From: Ferdinandcohnia sp047238305
Lineage (GTDB): Bacteria; Bacillota; Bacilli; Bacillales; Bacillaceae_L
Length of the DNA: 64,000 bases
Assembly: GCF_047238305.1 (NCBI RefSeq)
Contig: NZ_JBDFMO010000001.1
Span: forward strand, 4,092,001 to 4,156,000
Direction: 5' to 3'
Each line of letters begins with the position of its first letter. Within the stretch, counting starts at the first letter, position 1. The notes under the pieces were generated by a model that made no database searches, was not told the origin of the DNA, and saw only the letters and a list, made by a program, of their open reading frames with translations. The translations under genes were made by a program, and so were the position numbers. Of this stretch, positions 35,102 through 43,006 are shown piece after piece.

Positions 35102-36331
35102 ATGTCATTAACTAAAAAAATTTTATTGGGTTTAGGATTAGGTGCTGTTGTTGGTCTTATTTTAAATGTAACATCACCCGCTGCTTTTGAATTTGCAAAT
35201 ACCTATATCTTTGTACCACTAGGTCAGATCTTCTTGAATTTGATTAAAATGCTAGTTGTTCCAATCGTCCTAGTATCTATTACTCTAGGAGTTACAGGAC
35301 TTGGTGATCCTAAAAAGCTTGGGAGAATTGGAGCCAAAACCATTACTTATTTTTTAGCAACAACTACAATTGCCATTACAATCGCAATTGCACTTGCCTC
35401 GATTTTCAAACCAGGTGCTGGTGGAGGATTTAATACAGAAGGTGCAGCCTACGATGGTGCAACTGAAGCTCCTCCGGTTATGGAAACGTTAATAAATATT
35501 ATTCCAACGAATCCCTTTACCTCAATGAATGATGGAAATATGCTTCAAATCATTGCTTTTGCTATTTTTATAGGTTTAGCTTTAACCGTTTTAGGTGAAA
35601 AAACAAAGGGAATTTTAAATCTGTTTGAACAAGCAAATGAAATCTTGATGTATCTTGTTAATCTTGTTATGAAGACGGCTCCATATGGAACGTTTGGATT
35701 AATTGCAACAGCAATTGGAGGCCAAGGATATGCTGCGATTAAAGCAATGCTCGCGTATTTCTTGATCGTACTTGCTGCCCTACTCATCCACGCTGTTGTC
35801 ACATATGGTGGTACGATTGCATTAATTGCAAAACGAAATCCAATCGAGTTTTTTAAAGGATTTTTGCCTGCCATGACAGTTGCATTTAGTACATCAAGCA
35901 GTAGTGCTACACTTCCAGTTTCTATGGAGACTGCTCAAAAAAATCTAAAAGTACCTGAGTCTATCAGTAGCTTTGTTCAACCATTGGGCGCGACAATTAA
36001 TATGGACGGAACAGCCATTATGCAAGGTGTTGCAACCATCTTCATTGCACAGGTCTATGGATTTGACCTTTCTTTATCGCAAATTTTAGTGGTAATCTTA
36101 ACCGCTGTCCTTGCGAGTGTTGGTACAGCTGGTGTACCTGGCGTTGGTTTAATCATGCTTGCGATGGTACTAACTGCAGTTGGTTTACCACCAGAAGGTA
36201 TTGGTTTAATTATCGGTATTGACCGCTTACTTGATATGACACGTACCGCTATCAATATCACGGGTGATGCGGCATGTGCGGTTTATGTAGCAGAATCTGA
36301 AAAGAAACACATGGATGAAGCAACTGCTTAA
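35102..36331 (+). CDS. Dicarboxylate/amino acid:cation symporter (DAACS) under c-di-AMP riboswitch
   Basis: 409 residues from the ATG at 35102, after GAGGAGG. Eight helices with two re-entrant hairpins; FSTSSSSATLPVSM is the first hairpin Ser-rich motif and GATINMDGTAIMQG the ion-binding helix; DRLLDMTRTAINITGDAACAV near the end contacts a dicarboxylate. This fits proton or sodium symporters for glutamate, aspartate or C4-dicarboxylates (GltT/GltP/DctP). Control by a c-di-AMP riboswitch suggests glutamate or aspartate as counter-ion for potassium; that part is inference. Followed by a strong terminator. Confidence 0.9.
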   Translation: MSLTKKILLGLGLGAVVGLILNVTSPAAFEFANTYIFVPLGQIFLNLIKMLVVPIVLVSITLGVTGLGDPKKLGRIGAKTITYFLATTTIAITIAIALASIFKPGAGGGFNTEGAAYDGATEAPPVMETLINIIPTNPFTSMNDGNMLQIIAFAIFIGLALTVLGEKTKGILNLFEQANEILMYLVNLVMKTAPYGTFGLIATAIGGQGYAAIKAMLAYFLIVLAALLIHAVVTYGGTIALIAKRNPIEFFKGFLPAMTVAFSTSSSSATLPVSMETAQKNLKVPESISSFVQPLGATINMDGTAIMQGVATIFIAQVYGFDLSLSQILVVILTAVLASVGTAGVPGVGLIMLAMVLTAVGLPPEGIGLIIGIDRLLDMTRTAINITGDAACAVYVAESEKKHMDEATA

Positions 36332-36338
36332 TACAGTA

Positions 36339-36368
36339 TAAAGCGACAGGGATTTTCCCTGTCGCTTT
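36339..36368 (+). terminator. Terminator of the DAACS symporter gene
   Basis: AAAGCGACAGGG, ATTTT, CCCTGTCGCTTT, close to the stop codon. Confidence 0.9.
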
Positions 36369-36424
36369 CCTTTTTAAAACGGTATAATTAAGGTGTAAAT
36401 TGTTGATTTGGAGGATTTAAAATC

Positions 36425-37147
36425 ATGGTTAATAAGGGCACTGTTAGGGAAATGACTATACATAGTAAGATTTTAAATGAAGAACTTGAGCTGATTGTTT
36501 ATTTACCAGCATCCTACTCTCCCCTTTATAAATACAATATTCTTATCGCACAGGATGGACGAGATTATTTTAATCTTGGCAGGGTTGCACGGGTTGCTGA
36601 TAAGCTGTTAGAAGGAAGAGAAATCAGCAATACTATTATTATTGGGGTTCCTTATAAAAGCGTTACAGACCGACGTAGGAAATACCATCCAGATGGTGAG
36701 CAGCACCATTTATATAAGCGCTTTTTAGGAGAGGAACTGGCGCCATTTCTTGATCAAGAGTTCCCAACATATCAAATGGGCCAAGGACGCGCCCTAATCG
36801 GGGATTCACTGGCAGCGACTATATCACTATTAACAGCACTCGAATACCCTCATACTTTTGGTAAAGTGATGTTGCAATCACCTCTTGTGAATGAACACGT
36901 CCTTCAGAAGGTTGAAAATTTTGAAGAACCACACCTCCTTGATTTATATCATGTGATAGGAACGGGTGAAACCGAAGTGAAAACAACAAAGGGGGATATT
37001 GAAGATTTTTTAACCCCAAATCGTGAGTTGCATGACCTCATTGTGAAAAAAGGATTCCCCTATTTTTATGAGGAATTCAACGGCAACCACACTTGGAAGT
37101 ATTGGCAGCCTGATTTGCCAAGAGCCCTTTCCAAAATGTTAAAATAA
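36425..37147 (+). CDS. yjcH: Alpha/beta-hydrolase esterase, YjcH-like
   Basis: 240 residues, esterase-D / enterochelin-esterase-like fold. Oxyanion and nucleophile region: ILIAQDGRDYF near 40 and ALIGDSLAATISL near 123, giving Ser in GDSLA as probable nucleophile; the final His is in NGNHTWKYW. No signal peptide. The following yjcG and yjcF homologues give the same three-gene order as Bacillus subtilis. Substrate unknown. RBS TTGGAGGA before the ATG. Confidence 0.85.
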   Translation: MVNKGTVREMTIHSKILNEELELIVYLPASYSPLYKYNILIAQDGRDYFNLGRVARVADKLLEGREISNTIIIGVPYKSVTDRRRKYHPDGEQHHLYKRFLGEELAPFLDQEFPTYQMGQGRALIGDSLAATISLLTALEYPHTFGKVMLQSPLVNEHVLQKVENFEEPHLLDLYHVIGTGETEVKTTKGDIEDFLTPNRELHDLIVKKGFPYFYEEFNGNHTWKYWQPDLPRALSKMLK

Positions 37148-37263
37148 CCTAATTGGTATTCTATCATTTTCAGATATTTGATATAATTGTGTTATTATTT
37201 CTCGTAAAAACTATATTTGGTACTTCATGTTTTGATTTTCAATCCATAAGGAGGGCAATAAAA

Positions 37264-37779
37264 ATGAAATATGGCATTGTTATCTTCCCGTCCAAAAAAC
37301 TTCAAGACAAGGTTAACTCGTATCGTAAACGATATGATCCACATTATGCATTAATTCCACCACATCTTACGGTTAAAAATGCATTTGAAGCATCCGATGA
37401 AGAAATTCAGGATATTACAAAGGAATTAGAAGCTGTTTCTACACAGGTTGAACCATTTTCATTAAAGGTCTTAAAGGTTAGTTCCTTTTCCCCTGTAAAT
37501 AATGTCATTTATTTGAAAGTAGATCCGAATGAAGAATTACAAAAACTACATAATGCCCTTCACTCTGGTTATTTTGCAGGAGAACCCGAGTATGCGTTTG
37601 TTCCCCATATTACGATTGGGCAAAAGTTATCGAGTGATGAGCATTCAGATGTGTATGGTCAATTACGCATGTTAAAAATGGACCACGAGGAGCAAATTGA
37701 CCGCATCCATCTTCTTTATCAGCTAGAAAACGGTTCATGGACCGTTTATGAAACATTTCGTTTAGGAAAGGAAAATTAG
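37264..37779 (+). CDS. yjcG: 2H phosphoesterase-like protein YjcG
   Basis: 171 residues from the ATG at 37264 (AAGGAGGGC upstream). The two HxT motifs of the 2H phosphoesterase / 2'-5' RNA ligase superfamily are HLTVKN and HITIGQ, about 80 residues apart. The enzyme is cytosolic; substrate in Bacillus is unknown. Lies between yjcH and yjcF with only seven bases to the latter. Confidence 0.88.
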   Translation: MKYGIVIFPSKKLQDKVNSYRKRYDPHYALIPPHLTVKNAFEASDEEIQDITKELEAVSTQVEPFSLKVLKVSSFSPVNNVIYLKVDPNEELQKLHNALHSGYFAGEPEYAFVPHITIGQKLSSDEHSDVYGQLRMLKMDHEEQIDRIHLLYQLENGSWTVYETFRLGKEN

Positions 37780-37786
37780 ACACAGC

Positions 37787-38209
37787 ATGGAAGCACGAAT
37801 CGTAACTAACAACAAAGAACAAGACGATGCCTTTACAATCCGAAAAGTGGTCTTCGTCGATGAACAAAATGTACCTCTTGAAGAAGAAATTGATCAATTT
37901 GAAGATGAAGCTACGCATATTGTCCTTTATGATCACAATGAACCTGTTGGAGCTGGGCGTTTCCGTGAGCTAGACGGATATGGAAAAGTAGAACGTATTT
38001 GTGTCCTTGCTTCACACCGTAAAAACGGGGCAGGGAATTTGATTATGAAAAAGATGGAGGACATTGCAAAAGAGCGAGGCATATCAAAATTAAAGCTCAA
38101 TGCTCAAACTCACGCGGAAAACTTCTATAAGAAACTAGGATATGAAACTGTAACAGGTATCTTTATGGATGCTGGTATTCCGCATGTCACAATGATAAAA
38201 GCATTATAA
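37787..38209 (+). CDS. yjcF: GNAT acetyltransferase YjcF
   Basis: 140 residues. The acetyl-CoA loop is seen as VLASHRKNGAGNLIMKKM (about 77-94), followed by LNAQTHAENFYKKLGYE, typical of the ElaA/YjcF GNAT branch. ATG seven bases after the yjcG stop; probably the last gene of yjcH-yjcG-yjcF. The substrate is unknown; such proteins are cytosolic. Confidence 0.88.
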   Translation: MEARIVTNNKEQDDAFTIRKVVFVDEQNVPLEEEIDQFEDEATHIVLYDHNEPVGAGRFRELDGYGKVERICVLASHRKNGAGNLIMKKMEDIAKERGISKLKLNAQTHAENFYKKLGYETVTGIFMDAGIPHVTMIKAL

Positions 38210-38214
38210 ATTTA

Positions 38215-38248
38215 GAAAGGATGTCTGCTATGAGGCATCCTTTTTTTG
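38215..38248 (+). terminator. Terminator of the yjcHGF run
   Basis: AAAGGATG, eleven-base loop, GCATCCTTTTTTT. Confidence 0.8.
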
Positions 38249-38293
38249 GATAATTATAGTGAAACCTGCTCATTCTACCATAGAGAGGTGAGC

Positions 38294-38971
38294 ATGTTGG
38301 AATTTTTTAAAATCACTTTTGATTTAGTAATTGGGCTTTTAGGGTTACTGATCCTTACAAAAATATTAGGAAAAACACAAATAACCCAAATTACAGCTTT
38401 TGATTTTATTTCAGCACTTGTACTAGGTGAATTGGTTGGAAATGCTGTTTTCGACCAAAAGGTTGGGATCATTCAAATTCTTTTTGCAATCCTAATTTGG
38501 GGATGTTTAATTTATGTAATTGAAATGATTACCCAAAAGATTCGCCAGACAAGACCATTTCTTGAGGGAAAGCCTTCCATTATTATTCACAAAGGGAAAA
38601 TTATTCGAGAGCATTTAAAGAAAAACAAGCTGGATATTAATCAATTACAGCATCTACTTCGTTCAAAGGGTGTTTTTTCAATTAGAGAGGCTGAGTATGC
38701 CATTTTAGAAACAGATGGCTCAATCAGTGTTCTAAAAAAGTCTCCATATGAACCACCCACCCGTCAAGATTATAAAATGGCCCAACAAAAGGTTCGACTC
38801 CCAATTACATTGGTAAGTGATGGCGTGTTAATTCAAGAAAATTTAAAGGAAAGTGGTTTTTCGGAAAGTTGGTTGCAATCGGAATTGAAAAGCCAAGGTG
38901 TAGCTACTTATAAGGATTTACTATACGCTGAATGGCGTGAAGAGGAAGGCTTGTACGTTCAAGAATTCTAG
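38294..38971 (+). CDS. DUF421 membrane protein, second copy
   Basis: 225 residues from the ATG at 38294 (AGAGAGGTGAGC upstream). Three N-terminal helices and the conserved LDINQLQHLLRSKGVFSIREAEYAILETDGSISVLKK domain. It resembles the protein at 29869 along its whole length, including the end (AEWREEEGLYVQEF against AEWQEDDGIFVQTY). Role unknown; some family members are needed for proper spores. Stands between yjcF and spore genes. Confidence 0.88.
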   Translation: MLEFFKITFDLVIGLLGLLILTKILGKTQITQITAFDFISALVLGELVGNAVFDQKVGIIQILFAILIWGCLIYVIEMITQKIRQTRPFLEGKPSIIIHKGKIIREHLKKNKLDINQLQHLLRSKGVFSIREAEYAILETDGSISVLKKSPYEPPTRQDYKMAQQKVRLPITLVSDGVLIQENLKESGFSESWLQSELKSQGVATYKDLLYAEWREEEGLYVQEF

Positions 38972-38978
38972 CCTTCCT

Positions 38979-39221
38979 TTATATGGACTCGTTAAAAAGT
39001 AAGCCTTTGCCGGTATATTGTGCACGGATGGTTTCAATATATTGGCTTTGTTTTTTCGTCATTGTTTTTCTGTCAACATGATTTAGATCGTATGAACGCT
39101 CATTTATATTCAAGATGAGCGGATTCACTTGATGAAGTTTCATTTGGTTTGTTTTATAGGTTGTGGTACGGTGTACATATTGAGTATATTGTTCATTGTT
39201 GATTGGTAAAATATAGCCCAT
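38979..39221 (-). CDS. Hypothetical protein, 80 residues, near spore genes
   Basis: Begins MGYILPINNEQYTQYVHRT and contains LNINERSYDLNHVD and a basic Gln/Lys segment TMTKKQSQYIETIRAQYTGKG. No membrane segment. ATG follows a GGGAGGAGGGC site. Conserved relatives with a MGYILP-like start occur in Bacillus (from memory), with no known role. It lies beside spoVIF, so a sporulation link is possible. Confidence 0.65.
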   Translation of the reverse strand: MGYILPINNEQYTQYVHRTTTYKTNQMKLHQVNPLILNINERSYDLNHVDRKTMTKKQSQYIETIRAQYTGKGLLFNESI

Positions 39222-39317
39222 TTTTTGCCCTCCTCCCTTTTTTATTACATATGTATCGTTTTGATGTTTTATTATAAAAATTCGAGACTAGCCTTGTGTT
39301 TATAGGGGTATATACAG

Positions 39318-39345
39318 AAAAGGTCTGGCCATTTCGCCAGACCCC
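39318..39345 (-). terminator. Terminator of spoVIF
   Basis: On the minus strand GGTCTGGC, loop, GCCAGACC followed by TTTTC, six bases past the stop. Confidence 0.85.
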
Positions 39346-39350
39346 TTTCC

Positions 39351-39605
39351 TTATTTTTTGTTAATCATTTTTGAAATGGTGTTAAAGTCCATTTTTTCTT
39401 TTCCATTTACGATGCTATTAACAATTTTGTCTTCAAGTTGTTGATTTACTGGTTTTTTTGCAATTTTAGAGACCTTTCTAATTACATTACGAACTGTATT
39501 CTCATCTTTAAAATTTGCATTTTGCAAAGAGTTTGCTAGCTTGAATACCTCCTGCATATCTACGCCTGTTTTCTTTTCAATATTCTTAAAAAAATTATTA
39601 TCCAT
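39351..39605 (-). CDS. spoVIF: Stage VI sporulation protein F
   Basis: 84 residues, MDNNFFKNIEKKTGV and NANFKDENTVRNVIRKVSKIA match SpoVIF (YjcC). In Bacillus subtilis it acts in the mother cell late in sporulation, promoting GerR/GerE-dependent coat gene expression and coat assembly. A GGAGGC site precedes the ATG and a perfect sigma-K-type promoter lies at 39631-39658, agreeing with the known mother-cell timing. Confidence 0.95.
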   Translation of the reverse strand: MDNNFFKNIEKKTGVDMQEVFKLANSLQNANFKDENTVRNVIRKVSKIAKKPVNQQLEDKIVNSIVNGKEKMDFNTISKMINKK

Positions 39606-39630
39606 TTCGAAGCCTCCTTACATTGTGTTA

Positions 39631-39658
39631 TATCGTATGACCCCCGCCTACAAGTGGT
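39631..39658 (-). promoter_or_regulatory. Sigma-K-like promoter of spoVIF
   Basis: On the minus strand: AC, 17 bases, CATACGATA, which fits AC-N16/17-CATANNNTA, about 25 bases upstream of the start codon. Confidence 0.75.
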
Positions 39659-39701
39659 GCGCAGGTTGGGGAAAAAACTATCTTTTTTTTAAAATGTAGA
39701 A

Positions 39702-39725
39702 AGTACGAGCCGATTGACTCGTACT
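39702..39725. terminator. Hairpin after the yjcZ-like gene
   Basis: AGTACGAG, eight-base loop, CTCGTACT; weak T run on the minus side (TTTCTACATTTT). Confidence 0.5.
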
Positions 39726-39746
39726 TCTACTTTTTGAATGCTGTGA

Positions 39747-39884
39747 TTAGTTATAGAAAGAAGCACCTACAATAATTAATAGGATGAATAATACGACGAT
39801 TAAAACAAAAGTTGATCCGCCGTAGAATCCGCCGTAACCATAGCCTCCATAGCCGTATCCACAACCACCGAATCCGTAGCCCAT
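39747..39884 (-). CDS. YjcZ-family sporulation peptide, 45 residues
   Basis: A Gly/Tyr head (MGYGFGGCGYGYGGYG) followed by one membrane helix (STFVLIVVLFILLIIVGASF). This is the YjcZ/YczN sporulation peptide pattern found in spore-formers. ATG at 39884 after GAGGAGGTG. A perfect sigma-K-type promoter match sits just upstream. It lies next to spoVIF, as yjcZ does in Bacillus subtilis. Function is unknown. Confidence 0.88.
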   Translation of the reverse strand: MGYGFGGCGYGYGGYGYGGFYGGSTFVLIVVLFILLIIVGASFYN

Positions 39885-39916
39885 ATTTTGCACCTCCTCA
39901 TTAAAAGAGTACATTA

Positions 39917-39944
39917 TAAACTATGTTTTACAGGTTAATTTTGT
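39917..39944 (-). promoter_or_regulatory. Sigma-K-like promoter of the yjcZ-like gene
   Basis: On the minus strand: AC, 17 bases, CATAGTTTA, starting about 30 bases upstream of the start codon. Confidence 0.7.
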
Positions 39945-39986
39945 GAGGACAGGAGCACAGGGCAACTGCGGAAATTAAGAAAATAA

Positions 39987-40313
39987 TTAATCCCCCATCT
40001 TTTTTTCTAACTCTCCTTGTTTCTTCGAAAACCATTGATCTAGTTTTTCCATTTTTGGTTCAAGTTCTTTTTCGAATCCCTGAGCCTGTGTATCCAACTG
40101 GTTTAATTCCCTTTCGTGTTCTAAAACCCTTCCATCAAGCTTTCCCATCATGGTTTCAAGTTCTTTCTCAAATCCGCCAGCCTGTTTATCCAGTTGCCCT
40201 AATCCTTTTTCATTTTCTGCAGCCCATTTATGCAACTTCCCTATTGCATCTTCATGGTCTTTAGAATAATCAGTCATAAAACGTTCAATTTCATTCTCAA
40301 ATTTTCTACTCAG
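39987..40313 (-). CDS. Charged coiled-coil protein, probable CTG start
   Basis: 108 residues if started at the CTG at 40313, 96 if at ATG 40277. The ATG has no binding site, while GGAGGTG at 40321-40327 sits seven bases before the CTG, and the codons between read as the same kind of charged protein (SRKFENEIERF). The sequence is nearly all helix, with two copies of a 21-residue unit: QLDKQAGGFEKELETMMGKL and QLDTQAQGFEKELEPKMEKL. No family recognised; position between yjcZ and aprX suggests a spore or stationary role. Confidence 0.65.
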   Translation of the reverse strand: MSRKFENEIERFMTDYSKDHEDAIGKLHKWAAENEKGLGQLDKQAGGFEKELETMMGKLDGRVLEHERELNQLDTQAQGFEKELEPKMEKLDQWFSKKQGELEKKMGD

Positions 40314-40346
40314 TTACCTACACCTCCAATTACTCTATTAAATGCT

Positions 40347-40372
40347 AAAAACAGGCTATTTGAGCCTGTTTT
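40347..40372 (-). terminator. Terminator of aprX
   Basis: AAAACAGGCT, five-base loop, AGCCTGTTTTT on the minus strand, eleven bases beyond the stop. Confidence 0.85.
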
Positions 40373-40382
40373 AAAAGAAAAG

Positions 40383-41714
40383 TTACTTGATTGAGTTTTG
40401 TGCATTGATATAGCCAGCACCGTACGTATTATAATCGACGCCCTTCCATTTATCTGCTCCTTTCAGCAAATCCTTTTTGATATCATCAGGAGTAATTTTT
40501 TTGTTCTGGTTCTTTTTATTTTCAATCATTAATGCTACAACACCGGCGCAGAATGGCGTAGCCATTGAAGTGCCAGATAAGGTGATATAATTCTCATCAA
40601 CACGATTCGCTTTTTGGAACTTATCAAGATAGGAATTGGGAGAACGTAATGAGACGATATTTACACCTGGAGCGACAATATCCGGCTTTGGAACATTATA
40701 AATTGTCGGTCCCCTACTTGAAAATTCAGCAATCGTATCATCCAAGCGATCATCATTCGTATTTTTATCATCGAGAGCACCAACGGTAATGACTTTATTG
40801 CTTATACCTGGACTTGCAATCGTATTTGGTTCGTCACCTTCATTTCCTGCAGCGACACAAACGACAATCCCGCTGTCCCATGCTTTTTCAACGATTTGAA
40901 CCATCGGGTCAGCATCTTCATTGCTTAATCGTTGAGCAGTTGCTCCAAGCGACATAGAAATAATATCAATCTTCGTTTTGATCGAATCCTGGTTGTTAAG
41001 AATACACCATTCTACACCTTTCATTACATTATCTAATGAACCTGAACCCAGTTTGTCTAATACTTTTACACCAACAACATTTGCGTTTGGTGCAGGAGCT
41101 TTATATTTCCCTTCAGAAGCCATACCATTCCCAGCTGCATCACCTGCACAATGAGTACCATGTCCATTATCATCATAAGGTTCGACATTCCCATTAACCA
41201 AATCTTCGAATCCTAAAATTCTTCCTTCTAAGTCTTGATGAGGATAAATGCCAGTATCAATAACCGCGATTGTTACACCTTCTCCTGTAAGCTCAGTCCC
41301 ATTTCGAACAACTCGGTCGGCTCTGCCAGCTGGTGTCGCAACATTTAATAGAGCTTTTACTTCCGAATTCAAATAAACTCGTTTGACATTTATACATGTT
41401 TGTAAAAGTTCCTCTAAACCAGCTGCTGTAACAGTTGCTGAACAGCTTGGGATTGTTTTAAATTCATAGTTGAGTTTGCACCCATAATGACGATCCATCA
41501 CTTTTTTTACATTGGTCCGAACTTCATTTTGATCTGTGTACTCGATAATCACCTGAAACTTCCTAGTTTTCTTTATTATTTTTTCGAGTGTTTTGTGCAA
41601 AAAACACGGTGTCCATTTAAATGGGCGATATAAATTCACTAAGTTTTTTCTGAGGTTTTTGTCCATCTTTGAACCATGAGTTCTAGTAAATTGAACCATT
41701 GAAAATCCAAACAA
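40383..41714 (-). CDS. aprX: Intracellular subtilisin-like serine protease AprX
   Basis: 443 residues. Catalytic triad: Asp in AVIDTGIYPH, His in GHGTHCAGD, Ser in SGTSMATPF; the oxyanion Asn is in VAAGNEGD. No signal peptide, with an N-terminal extension FGFSMVQFTRTHGSKMD and PFKWTPCFLHK, just like AprX of Bacillus subtilis. The TTG at 41714 gives the start matching the MFGYSMVQ of that protein (from memory) and lies eight bases after AGGAGG; the GTG nine bases earlier is too close. AprX is made in stationary phase. Function in the cell is not established. Confidence 0.92.
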   Translation of the reverse strand: MFGFSMVQFTRTHGSKMDKNLRKNLVNLYRPFKWTPCFLHKTLEKIIKKTRKFQVIIEYTDQNEVRTNVKKVMDRHYGCKLNYEFKTIPSCSATVTAAGLEELLQTCINVKRVYLNSEVKALLNVATPAGRADRVVRNGTELTGEGVTIAVIDTGIYPHQDLEGRILGFEDLVNGNVEPYDDNGHGTHCAGDAAGNGMASEGKYKAPAPNANVVGVKVLDKLGSGSLDNVMKGVEWCILNNQDSIKTKIDIISMSLGATAQRLSNEDADPMVQIVEKAWDSGIVVCVAAGNEGDEPNTIASPGISNKVITVGALDDKNTNDDRLDDTIAEFSSRGPTIYNVPKPDIVAPGVNIVSLRSPNSYLDKFQKANRVDENYITLSGTSMATPFCAGVVALMIENKKNQNKKITPDDIKKDLLKGADKWKGVDYNTYGAGYINAQNSIK

Positions 41715-41812
41715 CTCTCTCACCTCCTATTTTCTTTAGAATAAAATATGAAAGAGAAGAGAGAGTTGCGTCGGTGTTTGTCCGAGGGGAAGTGCCTTTT
41801 TTAATGACAAAA

Positions 41813-41836
41813 AAGGCTGTACGTGTGTAACAGCCT
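41813..41836 (-). terminator. Terminator of the twin glycosyltransferase operon
   Basis: On the minus strand AGGCTGT, loop, ACAGCCT followed by TTTTTTG. Confidence 0.8.
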
Positions 41837-41902
41837 CATGAGTATTGTTCGATGTACGTTGAAAGGTTGATTTTTAAGGGGAATTGAATGGTGTTCACGC
41901 AA

Positions 41903-43006
41903 TTAGTTTTGATTTTTTCTATCCAATGCATTTTTAATCAGAGTGTAGTTATTCTGTAACCTTACATTTTCCGGGGACATTTCTAGAGCTTTCTTTGATA
42001 AATCGAGCGATTTATCTAGCATTCCTAAATAATAACAGCTTAACGACCCTAAGTCATACAATGTATAATCCCAAGCAGCAGCTTCTGTTAAATACGTGGC
42101 TTTTTTAGTTGTAATCTTCAAGCCATTTTCTACCATTGCATACACGAGTGGCCAATTCTTTTCAGAATGAGCTAGCTTTGCCATCTCGACATATGGCTCT
42201 CTTAAATGTGGGGCTTCAGCAATCGCATTATAGAACCATGATTTTGCCACTAAAGTATTTCCCTTTTTCAAATGTCCTCTTGCTATAAATCTCATGGCTG
42301 CACTTCTTTGATCCTTCCAGGTGGCTTCTGGCTTGTTTAAGAAAATCTCAAGGGTCTTCATACTTTCATCCCATTTGTTATAGTACATATATTCCCGACC
42401 TAAATAAAACAAATTAACCAGATAATCTGGATCTTCTTTTACTGATAACTCTAGCAACGGGAGATACTGCCCTCTCGATTTTGTATTATCCGGAAAGTGA
42501 TTTAGTTGAATACTTCTTTCCCACACAATCTTTTCTTCTCCAGGACCATGATAATATAATACTTCATGCACCGGATGTACCCATCTGTAACCATGTCTTC
42601 GGTGAATTTTCCCTCTCCAAAAGGTAGAACCCTTTGAGCCATCAGGATTGAATTTCCATGTATACATATAATTGATTTTCGTCGTATTCTCTGTCCACAC
42701 ATTTTCAATTTTCTCTCTCCAGCCTGGTTCGAAAACTTCATCTAAATCCGTACATACACAGACGTCTACATCCTCTGGTACAAAATTCAATGAAATATTC
42801 CGAGGGAGATCAAATCGCCAAGGGTCTATTTTAATTGAATACACCTTTGCCCCCCTCCCTTTAAGTTTTTCAACTGTTTGATCTGTTGAGCCTGTATCTG
42901 CTACAACAATGACATCTGCTTCCTGCATAGAATCCATCCATTTATCTACAAATTGCTCCTCATTTTTACAGATTGCATATACTGCCACTTTTAATTTCTT
43001 ATTCAT
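41903..43006 (-). CDS. Family-2 glycosyltransferase with TPR-like tail (second of pair)
   Basis: 367 residues from the ATG at 43006. The GT-A head shows VAVYAICKNEEQFVDKW, VVADTGSTDQTVE and the acidic CTDLDEVFEPGW (metal-binding DxD equivalent); the C-terminal half (about 215-360) consists of helical repeats (YLGREYMYYNKWDESMKTL). It overlaps the preceding glycosyltransferase by eight bases and is its diverged duplicate. Such enzymes are common in exosporium glycan loci. Probably cytosolic, adding a sugar to a nucleotide-sugar- or protein-linked acceptor; substrates unknown. Confidence 0.85.
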   Translation of the reverse strand: MNKKLKVAVYAICKNEEQFVDKWMDSMQEADVIVVADTGSTDQTVEKLKGRGAKVYSIKIDPWRFDLPRNISLNFVPEDVDVCVCTDLDEVFEPGWREKIENVWTENTTKINYMYTWKFNPDGSKGSTFWRGKIHRRHGYRWVHPVHEVLYYHGPGEEKIVWERSIQLNHFPDNTKSRGQYLPLLELSVKEDPDYLVNLFYLGREYMYYNKWDESMKTLEIFLNKPEATWKDQRSAAMRFIARGHLKKGNTLVAKSWFYNAIAEAPHLREPYVEMAKLAHSEKNWPLVYAMVENGLKITTKKATYLTEAAAWDYTLYDLGSLSCYYLGMLDKSLDLSKKALEMSPENVRLQNNYTLIKNALDRKNQN

